In this document: piece after piece, positions 34,127-42,154 of the stretch
Numbering within the stretch: the stretch's first letter is position 1
How the letters are laid out: the number at the start of each line of letters is the position of its first letter
DNA from: Granulicella sp. S156
GTDB lineage: Bacteria; Acidobacteriota; Terriglobia; Terriglobales; Acidobacteriaceae
Direction of reading: 5' to 3'
Assembly: GCF_009766105.1 (NCBI RefSeq)
Contig: NZ_LMUH01000026.1
Span: 123,860-187,859, forward strand
Length of the DNA: 64,000 nucleotides
Made by a program: the position numbers and the translations under genes
Notes under the pieces: generated by a model
Told to the model about the DNA's origin: nothing
Database searches by the model: none
What the model saw: the letters and a program-made list of their open reading frames with translations, nothing else

Positions 34127-34326
34127 CGGTTGGTAGGCGCCAAAGCCCGCATTGTTGACGAGCACGTCGACCGACTGAAACCGTTCCAATCCAGTCTTCA
34201 TGGCCAGTTGGATCGAGTCCGAGTTGGTGACATTCAATGAAGTGGCTAGAGCCTGATCGAGCGCCTGCAGTTCCTTCCCGTGCTCGGGATCGCGCATGGT
34301 GGCGATCACATTCCAACCCTGCTGCT
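34127..34326 (-). pseudogene. SDR internal fragment
   Basis: Minus-strand frame: GWNVIATMRDPEHGKELQAL, SLNVTNSDSIQLAMK, VDVLVNNAGFGAYQPLL. These are the second strand, acidic loop and NNAG motif of a classical SDR. The N-terminal TGxxxGIG and the YxxxK parts are missing; it is fused back-to-back to the recombinase fragment at about 34126. Confidence 0.75.
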
Positions 34327-34349
34327 CCTTATTTGAAATCGATACTTAA

Positions 34350-34583
34350 CTGGATGATCTCTTCGAGCAAATCGAGGAGCAAGTTCAGATCGAAGGAGAA
34401 CCCTCAGAAGAACTGCTGTCGCGCTTCGGGGAGTTTTGCCCCGCGCACGGAGAGAAGGTCGATCGGATCGGCCGCTTCGTGCGGATGATGGAAGCACGCG
34501 AACAATACTGCCGTGCGGAGGCGGCGCGGCTTAGAGCATGTTTCATAAATCGATTCGGCCTCAAGCTGGGGACTTCTGCATGA
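34350..34583 (+). pseudogene. Siphovirus Gp157-like fragment
   Basis: The frame directly follows a stop and has no start: LDDLFEQIEEQVQIEGEPSE, ELLSRFGEFCPAHGEKVDRI, GRFVRMMEAREQYCRAEAARL. The EKVDxIxxxVxxxEA...EAxRL heptad-like pattern resembles Gp157 proteins linked to phage resistance in streptococcal phages. The 3' third is replaced by unrelated sequence. It supports phage-derived origin of this junction. The family call is inference from pattern. Confidence 0.45.
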
Positions 34584-34681
34584 GATGGGTGGTTTGATGA
34601 ACTTCTTTCATGAGCAATATCCTATTTCGTCGGGATGAAAACTCCAGCCTAGAGGAAAGTGTGCGCAAGCAGCGTTCTTCA

Positions 34682-34729
34682 CGCTCACTGCAGCTAGAAG
34701 GATACATGTCCTCCCAGCTGCAGTGAGCG
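34682..34729 (-). terminator. Hairpin overlapping the receptor stop codon
   Basis: CGCTCACTGCAGCT (34682-34695) and AGCTGCAGTGAGCG (34716-34729), a perfect 14-bp stem with a 20-nt loop. One arm is formed by the last codons of the TonB receptor. Confidence 0.65.
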
Positions 34730-37700
34730 CGGAGAGAGTCCTTGACCTAATATTTTCCCGAAATTTGGATCAGTAACATTATTATCAATTCCACCCAAAT
34801 TCACGCGGTTTAGCACATTAAAGAACTCAGCTTTGAGCTGGACATTTACTCTCTTACCTTCTACCGCTACCGGAATATTCTTGATCAGGCTGGCGTCCAT
34901 ATCGAGTAGCGGTTGGTTCCGGAAGTGTCCTCTCGTTCCGTCTCCTTCAAACCCGGGAGTCGGCTGCCAGAAATTTGCTCCGTTCGATTGTGGTGTTCCT
35001 GAGTAGGTGTACACAGGCTTGCCGTAGTTTTCGTGAATAAAGTGACTGCGGCTGTATACGAGCGGCAGGCCGGCGGCTTGGTTTGGATAGTCCTCCGTCA
35101 TGCCATCCGCGTTGTAGTCCCCGCTGTCGGGCTTCAATCCTGTGACTTTGCCGTTGCCGTCGCGGATCGGATCGAACTGCGCATTCGTATACATTCCATA
35201 GGGCGTTCCAGTCTGCCAGACATAGGTCGAGCCCACCTCCCAGCCTCCAAGGATCTGTCGCGATAGGAGATGACTCGCAAATGGGGTCTGGAAGCGATAA
35301 ACGCCGGAGGCCGAGATACGATTCCGCACGTCGAAGTTTGTATCCCCTCTCCGCGCGCAGAGATCACGCGGGTCAGCGATCTGCTCATAGCCTGTAGAGC
35401 GCTCACCGCCGTCAAAACAATCGCTATTGTGTCCCCAGGTGTAGGAACCCTGAATTGTGCCACGAGAGGCGAAATCCCGTTTCAGACTCACCACCATCGC
35501 GTTATAGACAATGGGATCGAAGTTCGTGATGTACCACATCTGTCCGAAACTTGGGTTCAGTCTGTGCAGCGTCCCATCCTGGAACAGATCGCCGGGCTTG
35601 CGGTTGTAGTCCGTGCCGACAAGACCACCCCAGGTGTGAGAACCGTTGTAGCTCAGACCAAATACGAGCTTACCCGGCATGAGTTGCTCAACACCCGCAA
35701 TGTAGTTCAGAGAACGAGGCGTGTGTAGGTGGGGATCCAGGCCGCCGACACCGCTTTGCAATCCAGCGATGCCTCCATTCGCATCCAGAGTATTCGATGG
35801 CAGTTGTGGCAGGTTGAAGCCGAAGGGGTATGTATTCGAGGTTCCTATCTGAAGGTCCGACGGCGATTTGATGGGAAGCGTTACTCCGAAGCTGTTGAAG
35901 ACATAATTGGGGGGATTGCTGTCGACCCGATCGACAACTTCGCCAAGCGTAATCCAGTCGTTGTAGAGCCCTATGCCGCCGTGAACATTGGTCCGCTGAC
36001 TGTTGCCAGGCGACCAGGCAAAGCCTGCCCGTGGGCTGAAGTTGTTGTTCAACCGCCCTGGAAACTCGTTGCTTCCGGTCGACCGCACGGCGGCATTTGA
36101 AAACTGCTCATCCACGGTGGTCCCCGGCGCGACGAAGATGTTGGTCAGCTTCAGGCCGAGAATACCGTGGGCATTTCCATAGTCATCCCAGCGAATGCTA
36201 AGAGTAATGTTCAGGTTTGGCTTCACTCGCCACTGGTCCTGGGCGAACAGACTTTCTGTGTTTAACCCTGCACCATACTGAAAGAGTTTGGGTTTGCCTG
36301 TCAAAGGGTCGTAGGCCCCGTATCCGCCGCTGTAGATGTTGCCCTGGACGTAGTCGAGGATACTGTTGAAGTAGTAATTGGGCCGGTTATTATCTGTCGG
36401 ATCGACGCTCGTGTCGTCTCCCCAGTAATAGTTGCCTCCGAACTTGAAAGTGTGTTTCCCGGTCGTCCAAATCAGCTCATCACGCACTGTGTAATTGTGC
36501 TGAACAAATGTATTCCCACCTCCCGAACCCATACCGGTCGAGAAGTTGATGCCTATGGATGGGACCTGATACTGACCGTCCGAAGAGTTCACTCCCTTGA
36601 GATTGTTGCCTGAAAACGAAACCTCGTTCAGTAGCGATGTATTGAAGGTATGCGTCCAGTCGCCTTGGAATGCGTTGGTTAGAAAGTTGTTCGAAGTGCT
36701 GAATGCCGGTCGCGTCGCCAATGAGATGCCCGAGTTTTCAGAATGCACATAGCTGCCGTACAGCCGGTCCTTGGCGCTCAGGATTTGATCGCCTCGCGCG
36801 GTATATTGCAGGCCGTTGCGGAAGGGCGATGTGTTCCAGGTGCCTTGTACCAGCACCGGTAAATCACAGGGGATGCCAGTCGTACTTCCAGGACCGCAGT
36901 TACCCGGAAACAGATCCTGCGCACGTGACTGCACGTTGGTTTCAACGGGCCCCTGAATGGGATACTTCTGGAATAACTGCGTCTCCACCGTGTTTGGATA
37001 GTTCTGTTCTGCCCAGGTAACAAACTCCGGCGCCTCATAGGTCTGTACGCTGCTGCTCGAAGTCTTCGAGGCCAATTTGTCGACCGAAGCAAAGAAGAAT
37101 GTCCGATTTTTCCAGATAGGGCCGCCGAAACTTCCGCCAAAATCCTGATTGAGAAAGGGTGCATACTTTGTCACCGATGGCAGGCTCTGCTTCGCAAGCA
37201 AGTGCTGATCGGTAAACAGGTAGTTTCCCGTACCGTGGAACTGGTTGCTACCAGACTTGGTCGTCATCGCGATCTGCATGGATGTTCCTCTGCCCTGGTC
37301 GGCAGTAAAGGTGTCTGTCTGTATGCTGATCTCCTGCACCGCGTCAGGATTGATCATGACATTCGAAGTCCCGTTCGTAATGTTGCTTCCCGTGTTCACG
37401 CCGTCCACGCTGAAGGTGTTTCCGTAAGGGCTTCGGCCGTTCGCGCTAACTCCGGTAAAGTATTCCGGGTTGTAATTGTTCGTCTGTCCATTCGTACCGG
37501 TTACACCCGGAGCCAGATTCATCAGCGTGAAGACGCTGTTGCCGGAGAGAGGCAAGTCTCGAAGCGTCTTATTGTCCAAGGTCAGCTGTTGACGGGTCTC
37601 CGCTGTGTCCAAAATTGGCGCCTGAGTTGTTACCTCAATGCTCGATGTGAGCGAGGCAATATGTAAAGCCACAGGAACGGCCCGGGTCTGTGCTGTCTCC

Positions 37701-37993
37701 AGAACTACGGAAGTTATGTTTTTTTCAAACCCTTTCGCTTCTACTGTGATGGTGTAGTTGCCAGGTGGCAGGCTCACGAACTGATAGTTACCTATTCGGT
37801 CCGATGAAATCCTGCGGGTCTCCTGCGTTGCCACGTTCACCAGTGTGACGGCCGCATTGGATACCACTTCTCCGGATGGATCATGAAGAGTGCCTTGAAA
37901 ACTGCCGGAAAATTGAGCATGAGCAGTCGTTGTTGCGATCATGAATAACACTGCCACAAAAACTCCAGAAATCCATCGTGCGATGTAGCTCAT
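34694..37993 (-). CDS. TonB-dependent receptor with carboxypeptidase-regulatory N-domain (Oar-like)
   Basis: 1099 residues. Signal peptide (WISGVFVAVLFMIATTTAHA), carboxypeptidase-regulatory beta-sandwich (about 30-120: GTLHDPSGEVVSNAAVTLVN, GNYQFVSLPPGNYTITVEA), plug domain (about 130-260, DLPLSGNSVFTLMNLAPG) and a long beta-barrel to SLQLGGHVSF. This is the Oar/CirA-like acidobacterial type, usually over 1000 residues, thought to import oligosaccharides or peptides across the outer membrane using TonB energy. It is divergent from the sugar-binding protein/kinase unit and follows a GH76 gene, suggesting glycan uptake. LacI-like and palindromic sites lie in the shared promoter region. Confidence 0.94.
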   Translation of the reverse strand: MSYIARWISGVFVAVLFMIATTTAHAQFSGSFQGTLHDPSGEVVSNAAVTLVNVATQETRRISSDRIGNYQFVSLPPGNYTITVEAKGFEKNITSVVLETAQTRAVPVALHIASLTSSIEVTTQAPILDTAETRQQLTLDNKTLRDLPLSGNSVFTLMNLAPGVTGTNGQTNNYNPEYFTGVSANGRSPYGNTFSVDGVNTGSNITNGTSNVMINPDAVQEISIQTDTFTADQGRGTSMQIAMTTKSGSNQFHGTGNYLFTDQHLLAKQSLPSVTKYAPFLNQDFGGSFGGPIWKNRTFFFASVDKLASKTSSSSVQTYEAPEFVTWAEQNYPNTVETQLFQKYPIQGPVETNVQSRAQDLFPGNCGPGSTTGIPCDLPVLVQGTWNTSPFRNGLQYTARGDQILSAKDRLYGSYVHSENSGISLATRPAFSTSNNFLTNAFQGDWTHTFNTSLLNEVSFSGNNLKGVNSSDGQYQVPSIGINFSTGMGSGGGNTFVQHNYTVRDELIWTTGKHTFKFGGNYYWGDDTSVDPTDNNRPNYYFNSILDYVQGNIYSGGYGAYDPLTGKPKLFQYGAGLNTESLFAQDQWRVKPNLNITLSIRWDDYGNAHGILGLKLTNIFVAPGTTVDEQFSNAAVRSTGSNEFPGRLNNNFSPRAGFAWSPGNSQRTNVHGGIGLYNDWITLGEVVDRVDSNPPNYVFNSFGVTLPIKSPSDLQIGTSNTYPFGFNLPQLPSNTLDANGGIAGLQSGVGGLDPHLHTPRSLNYIAGVEQLMPGKLVFGLSYNGSHTWGGLVGTDYNRKPGDLFQDGTLHRLNPSFGQMWYITNFDPIVYNAMVVSLKRDFASRGTIQGSYTWGHNSDCFDGGERSTGYEQIADPRDLCARRGDTNFDVRNRISASGVYRFQTPFASHLLSRQILGGWEVGSTYVWQTGTPYGMYTNAQFDPIRDGNGKVTGLKPDSGDYNADGMTEDYPNQAAGLPLVYSRSHFIHENYGKPVYTYSGTPQSNGANFWQPTPGFEGDGTRGHFRNQPLLDMDASLIKNIPVAVEGKRVNVQLKAEFFNVLNRVNLGGIDNNVTDPNFGKILGQGLSPRSLQLGGHVSF

Positions 37994-38082
37994 CCTTGCC
38001 TCCGTAAGTTTGGCGCTATTTTTTCGAAAAGTGTCAGCCAGCCCTTAAGCGCCATTTTGGTGGCGGTTTGGGCTTCTGCACC

Positions 38083-38096
38083 TGTAAACGGTTTCG
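38083..38096 (-). promoter_or_regulatory. LacI-type operator-like site before the TonB receptor
   Basis: TGTAAACGGTTTCG is a near-palindrome around CG, similar to catabolite/LacI-family operators, 90 bp before the receptor start. Confidence 0.45.
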
Positions 38097-38230
38097 TTTT
38101 TGCGCAATTTGTAACCGTGGAGGAGACTAGTCAGTTGCATGAACGACGCGCATGAGTTGGATGGACTCTGCGCGCATAGTCCATCTGAACCAGACGGGGA
38201 AGCACCTTGCTGACGCCAAAATCGGAGCGT

Positions 38231-38244
38231 AGACTCGAGAGTCT
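38231..38244. promoter_or_regulatory. Palindrome before the sugar-binding protein gene
   Basis: AGACTCGAGAGTCT, 6-2-6, lies 33 bp before the TTG start of the binding-protein gene in the divergent promoter region; a candidate site for the NarL-type regulator. Confidence 0.4.
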
Positions 38245-38277
38245 CCGCAGCAATGCAGACTCACGCCGAAACATACT

Positions 38278-39276
38278 TTGCGAATTACGAGAACATACAA
38301 TTCGAGCTGGGCCGGGTTCGCCAGCGTTGTGCTTATGCTGTGCCTGGGCTGCCGTTCGACCGCACCGGTCATGATCGCCGTTATTCCACGGACTGCGGGT
38401 ACTGGACTGTGGGAGCCGGAACATGGCGGGGTCGATGCAGCCGCCGTCCATATAGGCGCCCACGTCTACTGGAATGCACCAACCAGCGAGGATGATGTGG
38501 AAGGCCAGATTTCCATGGTCGACCAGGTCATCGACAAGGGCTATCAAGGACTCATTCTGGCGCCGGATCAGGCATTGGCGCTGATCACTCCGGTTCGTCG
38601 CGCACTGGCTCACGGCATTCCCACCGTGATTGTGAGTTCTCCGCTGCTCATTCCACCAGGGCAGGGAGGCAAACTCTCCTACATCCTCAACGATGAAGAG
38701 GCTGGAGGGCGCATCGCTGCGCAGCGCGTTGCCGAACTACTCCATGGCCGGGGGACTGTAGCTGTTCTTGGGGTGAACCCCGACATCGCCGGCATCATGA
38801 CTCGGGCACGAAGTTTCGAGTTGTTCCTCGCACAGAACTATCCCGGCATCCACGTCATGAAGAGGATGGGCTCCTTCAATATGCTCCACGAACAGCAGAT
38901 AGCGGAAGAGACACTAAAGTCCAATCCGAGTATCGATGTGATCGTCGCGCTGATGTGGAGTTCAACACGAGGAGCGATCTCGGCAATCGAAGGCATTCCT
39001 GGCAATCGGCAGGTCAAGGTTATCGGTTTTGATCCGGATGGAACTCTTCCGTTTGAGATAGAAAGCCTCGATTCGGTCATCATGCAGGACACTCGTGCCA
39101 TGGGCCAGCAGGCGGTGAATCTTATTGACGCAGAGCGCCAAGGCCGTCCGGTTCCTGCGTTGACCGTCCTTCAGCCCACCCTTGTCACCCGGAAGAATGT
39201 AAACACCTCTGAGGTCCGCAGGCTGACTTCGATGGACTGGAGACCAGGCCGCTGGGACGGGAGCACCGCCCCGTGA
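38278..39276 (+). CDS. Sugar-binding lipoprotein (periplasmic-binding type I), sensor component
   Basis: 332 residues from a TTG start; no ATG precedes the signal sequence. Lipobox VLMLCLGCRS places the protein on the membrane surface. The body is a LacI/RbsB-like type I binding fold (VMIAVIPRTAG, QVIDKGYQGLILAPDQ, GIPTVIVSSPL, GGRIAAQRVAELL, GTVAVLGVNPD, VKVIGFDPD). No ABC permease or ATPase is nearby; instead its stop overlaps the GTG of a histidine kinase by four bases. It therefore most likely presents a bound sugar to the kinase rather than feeding a transporter, as ChvE or LuxP do in other systems. Confidence 0.88.
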   Translation: MRITRTYNSSWAGFASVVLMLCLGCRSTAPVMIAVIPRTAGTGLWEPEHGGVDAAAVHIGAHVYWNAPTSEDDVEGQISMVDQVIDKGYQGLILAPDQALALITPVRRALAHGIPTVIVSSPLLIPPGQGGKLSYILNDEEAGGRIAAQRVAELLHGRGTVAVLGVNPDIAGIMTRARSFELFLAQNYPGIHVMKRMGSFNMLHEQQIAEETLKSNPSIDVIVALMWSSTRGAISAIEGIPGNRQVKVIGFDPDGTLPFEIESLDSVIMQDTRAMGQQAVNLIDAERQGRPVPALTVLQPTLVTRKNVNTSEVRRLTSMDWRPGRWDGSTAP

Positions 39277-41447
39277 CGATCACTTCGCCAATACGCCGGC
39301 TCTTATGGCTTGCCCTCGCCATCGTGTGTGTTTTGGGTGTGATGTTGCTGCTTGTACGCGCGACTCTGCATAGCCCAAAACGCGGCCTGCCATACCATGA
39401 CTCTTTTGTAAGTGGCAAAGCAGATGAGTGGAAAGCCTTGGGCGGCACATGGGAGTTGGTTAACGGGGCGATGCGCAACGGCTCCGATGAGCGCGGCGCT
39501 AAACTGCTGACCGGTTCAAGCTATTGGCGCAACTATTCCATCGAAGCTGATGTGATGTTATTGGCAAAGAATGGCGATGCAGGCCTGGTACTGCGTTCGA
39601 ACAACGAAGAAGCGGGCGTAGATTCCTACGTAGGCTACTATGCAGGGCTGCGCAATCTGGACAATTCTCTCGTACTGGGCCGCGCCAGTTATGGGTGGAG
39701 AGAGGGCACGAACAAGCTGGACTCCATTCAAGGCGGTATCCAGCCATTCCACTGGTACCATCTGAAACTGCTCGCATACCAGTGCCAGATCGTGGCCGCG
39801 GTGAGTGTTCCTTCTCAGAGAGATGCCACATCGATCGCAATCACAGATAAACACTGCATTGCGTCGGGTCGCGTTGGTCTTCGCTCGTATTCCTCAGGCG
39901 GTGTTTGGAGAAATGTTGTTGTTCGGGCTGCAACCCACGAAGATTTAGTGACGATGCTGGGAGAGGCTCCCAACCATGAAGCTGTTTTTACGCAGCCTTA
40001 TTTTTCCGGGAATCCGGAGGATCTCAGCTTCGATCCTATGGCCGGACATGGAGAACAAGGAGCGCTGCGCTTCAGCCCAAATGCGCAGCCTATCGGTAGT
40101 CTTCGCCTCTCTTCGTATTCGAATACTGCAACTGCGACGGTGCGAGGCGTTGTCATTCTCACCTCGCCGGCGCTCTTCGTTCAGGACACAACTGGCGGTG
40201 TGATCGTTCCTCATGCCAATGCGCCCCCCCTCAAGGTAGGAGATGAAGTGGAGGTCTCCGGTGAGGTGCATCCTGGCAATTTCAGCTCTTCACTTGAGCA
40301 TGCGACCGTGCGTGTTTTATGGGCACACACGCCCATGCCGGCGATGTCAGTGACCGCATCGCAAGCCGCTACCGGTGCATTCGATGCAAGCTTCATCGAA
40401 GTGGAAGGTCTTTTGCGCGCGAAGTCTTACGGGCCTGACAATACTCTTGTATTCGACTTTGATGCAGGACCGCAGACGTTTCGGGTCATCATGAGCCGGG
40501 GACGTGGTGACACCCTCTTCAAAAATCTAAAGCTGAACAGCTTGCTCCGGCTGCACGGTGTCTGCGTGGTTGATCCGGCTTACACACGGAATAGTACGCC
40601 ATTCGTGCTTTTGCTACGCTCCACAGACGACCTGAAACTATTAGCCGGTCCGCCCTGGTGGAGCGCCGGCCATTTAATCGCCGTCGCGATCGGCGTTCTA
40701 ATATTTGCTTTTGCGATCAGCTTGCTCTACAGCCGCGCTGAGCGCTGGCGTCTTCGCGCAGTGTTTGAAGAGCGTGAGAGGCTCGCTCACGAAATGCACG
40801 ATACGCTTGCGCAGAGTTTTGCGGGAATCGGCTTTCAGCTTGAGGCCATTCGCAACGGTGTGCCCGACGACTTTTCGACTACGCATCAGCAACTTGATTT
40901 AGCCAGCGATCTGGTCCGCCACAGTCACGAGGAGGCGCGACGCAGTATCGCGACACTGCGTCCGGAGTCTCTTCAATCCGGAGACCTGATCGCGGCGCTC
41001 GGATCCTGTGCCAGCCGCATGGTGGAAGGCGGCGACATCAAAGTCGCGACGACGTGTAGCGGCGATCCGCGGCCTCTGCCATTGCGTTCTACCGACACGC
41101 TCTATCGGATTGGACAGGAATCCATCGCCAATGCTGTGCGCCACGCACGCTCTACCACGATCACCATCTCGATCGAGTATCAGGAGAAGCTCGTCCGATT
41201 GCTCGTCGCCGACGACGGTGTTGGATTCACGCCAACCGGAACGTTGCGTGGCTTCGGTCTGCAGGGGATGAGGAAACGTGCTGCCGACATCTCAGCGGCC
41301 TTGCAGATCCTCAGCACGCCGGGCCATGGCACTCGTGTTGAGGTCACCGCACCCTTGCCTCGACACATCACCATTCTTTCCTGGCCACAGGTTCTATGGA
41401 AGCACCTCACGGAGCGTTTATCGAATGCCGAAACAGCCAGACAGTAA
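39273..41447 (+). CDS. NarL/DegS-type sensor histidine kinase with large extracytoplasmic region
   Basis: 724 residues from GTG. TM1 is about 10-31 (LLWLALAIVCVLGVMLLLV). Residues 40-230 look like a concanavalin/DUF1080-type beta-sandwich (SYWRNYSIEADVMLLAKNGD, AGLVLRSNNE, GVWRNVVVRAA). Residues 275-460 look like one or two OB-folds (TATVRGVVILTSPALFVQDT, KVGDEVEVSGEV). TM2 is about 471-492. The kinase part has a HisKA_3 with phospho-acceptor His509 in HEMHDTLAQ, and HATPase boxes IGQESIANAVRHA, DDGVGF and GFGLQGMRKRA. It overlaps the binding-protein gene upstream and the regulator gene downstream by 23 bp, so the three are translated together. Confidence 0.9.
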   Translation: MTITSPIRRLLWLALAIVCVLGVMLLLVRATLHSPKRGLPYHDSFVSGKADEWKALGGTWELVNGAMRNGSDERGAKLLTGSSYWRNYSIEADVMLLAKNGDAGLVLRSNNEEAGVDSYVGYYAGLRNLDNSLVLGRASYGWREGTNKLDSIQGGIQPFHWYHLKLLAYQCQIVAAVSVPSQRDATSIAITDKHCIASGRVGLRSYSSGGVWRNVVVRAATHEDLVTMLGEAPNHEAVFTQPYFSGNPEDLSFDPMAGHGEQGALRFSPNAQPIGSLRLSSYSNTATATVRGVVILTSPALFVQDTTGGVIVPHANAPPLKVGDEVEVSGEVHPGNFSSSLEHATVRVLWAHTPMPAMSVTASQAATGAFDASFIEVEGLLRAKSYGPDNTLVFDFDAGPQTFRVIMSRGRGDTLFKNLKLNSLLRLHGVCVVDPAYTRNSTPFVLLLRSTDDLKLLAGPPWWSAGHLIAVAIGVLIFAFAISLLYSRAERWRLRAVFEERERLAHEMHDTLAQSFAGIGFQLEAIRNGVPDDFSTTHQQLDLASDLVRHSHEEARRSIATLRPESLQSGDLIAALGSCASRMVEGGDIKVATTCSGDPRPLPLRSTDTLYRIGQESIANAVRHARSTTITISIEYQEKLVRLLVADDGVGFTPTGTLRGFGLQGMRKRAADISAALQILSTPGHGTRVEVTAPLPRHITILSWPQVLWKHLTERLSNAETARQ

Positions 41448-42066
41448 CATACGAATTCTGATTGTGGATGATCATCCCGTTGTTCGCGCGGGACTGACCA
41501 GCATGCTCGGCGCGCAGCCGGGGTTGGAGGTGGTCGGATCAGCCTCCAGTGGCGAGGAGGCGCTCGCGATGTTACAGAGTCACACGCCTGACTTACTGCT
41601 ACTCGATCTGCGGATGCCTGGCATGAACGGCATCGATACGCTTCTTGCTATGAAGCGCCTAGGGGTGTCGACCCGCGTCATCGTTCTCACCAGCTATGAG
41701 ACGGACGAAGATATTTATCGCGCTGTACAAGCTGGAACAGGAGGCTATCTGCTGAAGGATACTTCACGGCAGGAGATGGTCGAAGCCATCCGCATAGTCC
41801 ACGCGGGCAAACGATATATACCCCGCCAGATTGCGTCGCGGTTGGCGGAACGCATGATGCGCTCCAATCTCACAGCCCGCGAACTCGAGATACTCAAAAT
41901 GGTTGCCAGGGGTCTGACGAACAAACAGATTGGCAAGGCGCTCGAGATCAGCGGCAATACAGTACGCAACCATGTGAACAGCATTATTGAAAAGCTCGAA
42001 GTCTCTGACCGTACAGAGGCGACTACCACAGCGATCCAGCGCGGCCTCATTGAGGTCGACGGATAA
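41425..42066 (+). CDS. NarL/FixJ-type response regulator
   Basis: 213 residues; the ATG lies inside the kinase gene. The receiver domain has the acidic pair in LIVDDHPVV, phospho-acceptor Asp61 in LLLDLRMPGMNG, T in VLTSYE and K in LLKDTS. The C-terminal LuxR-type HTH (LTARELEILKMVARGLTNKQ, IGKALEISGNTVRNHVNSII) is complete. It is the partner of the preceding kinase. Likely targets are the GH127 gene 89 bp downstream and the divergent TonB receptor. Confidence 0.95.
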   Translation: MPKQPDSNIRILIVDDHPVVRAGLTSMLGAQPGLEVVGSASSGEEALAMLQSHTPDLLLLDLRMPGMNGIDTLLAMKRLGVSTRVIVLTSYETDEDIYRAVQAGTGGYLLKDTSRQEMVEAIRIVHAGKRYIPRQIASRLAERMMRSNLTARELEILKMVARGLTNKQIGKALEISGNTVRNHVNSIIEKLEVSDRTEATTTAIQRGLIEVDG

Positions 42067-42154
42067 AGACTCACCCCATGCACATAGAACATATGGACCA
42101 TGCGGTATCTCCAACGCTTGATTACCATATCGTCAGTCTCTTCAGGAGTTCGCC

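Noticed and set aside
38253..38495. ATG-started frame overlapping the start of the sugar-binding lipoprotein gene
   Set aside because: Out of frame with the well-defined lipoprotein and Arg/Cys-rich without a motif; the TTG start of the lipoprotein fits better.
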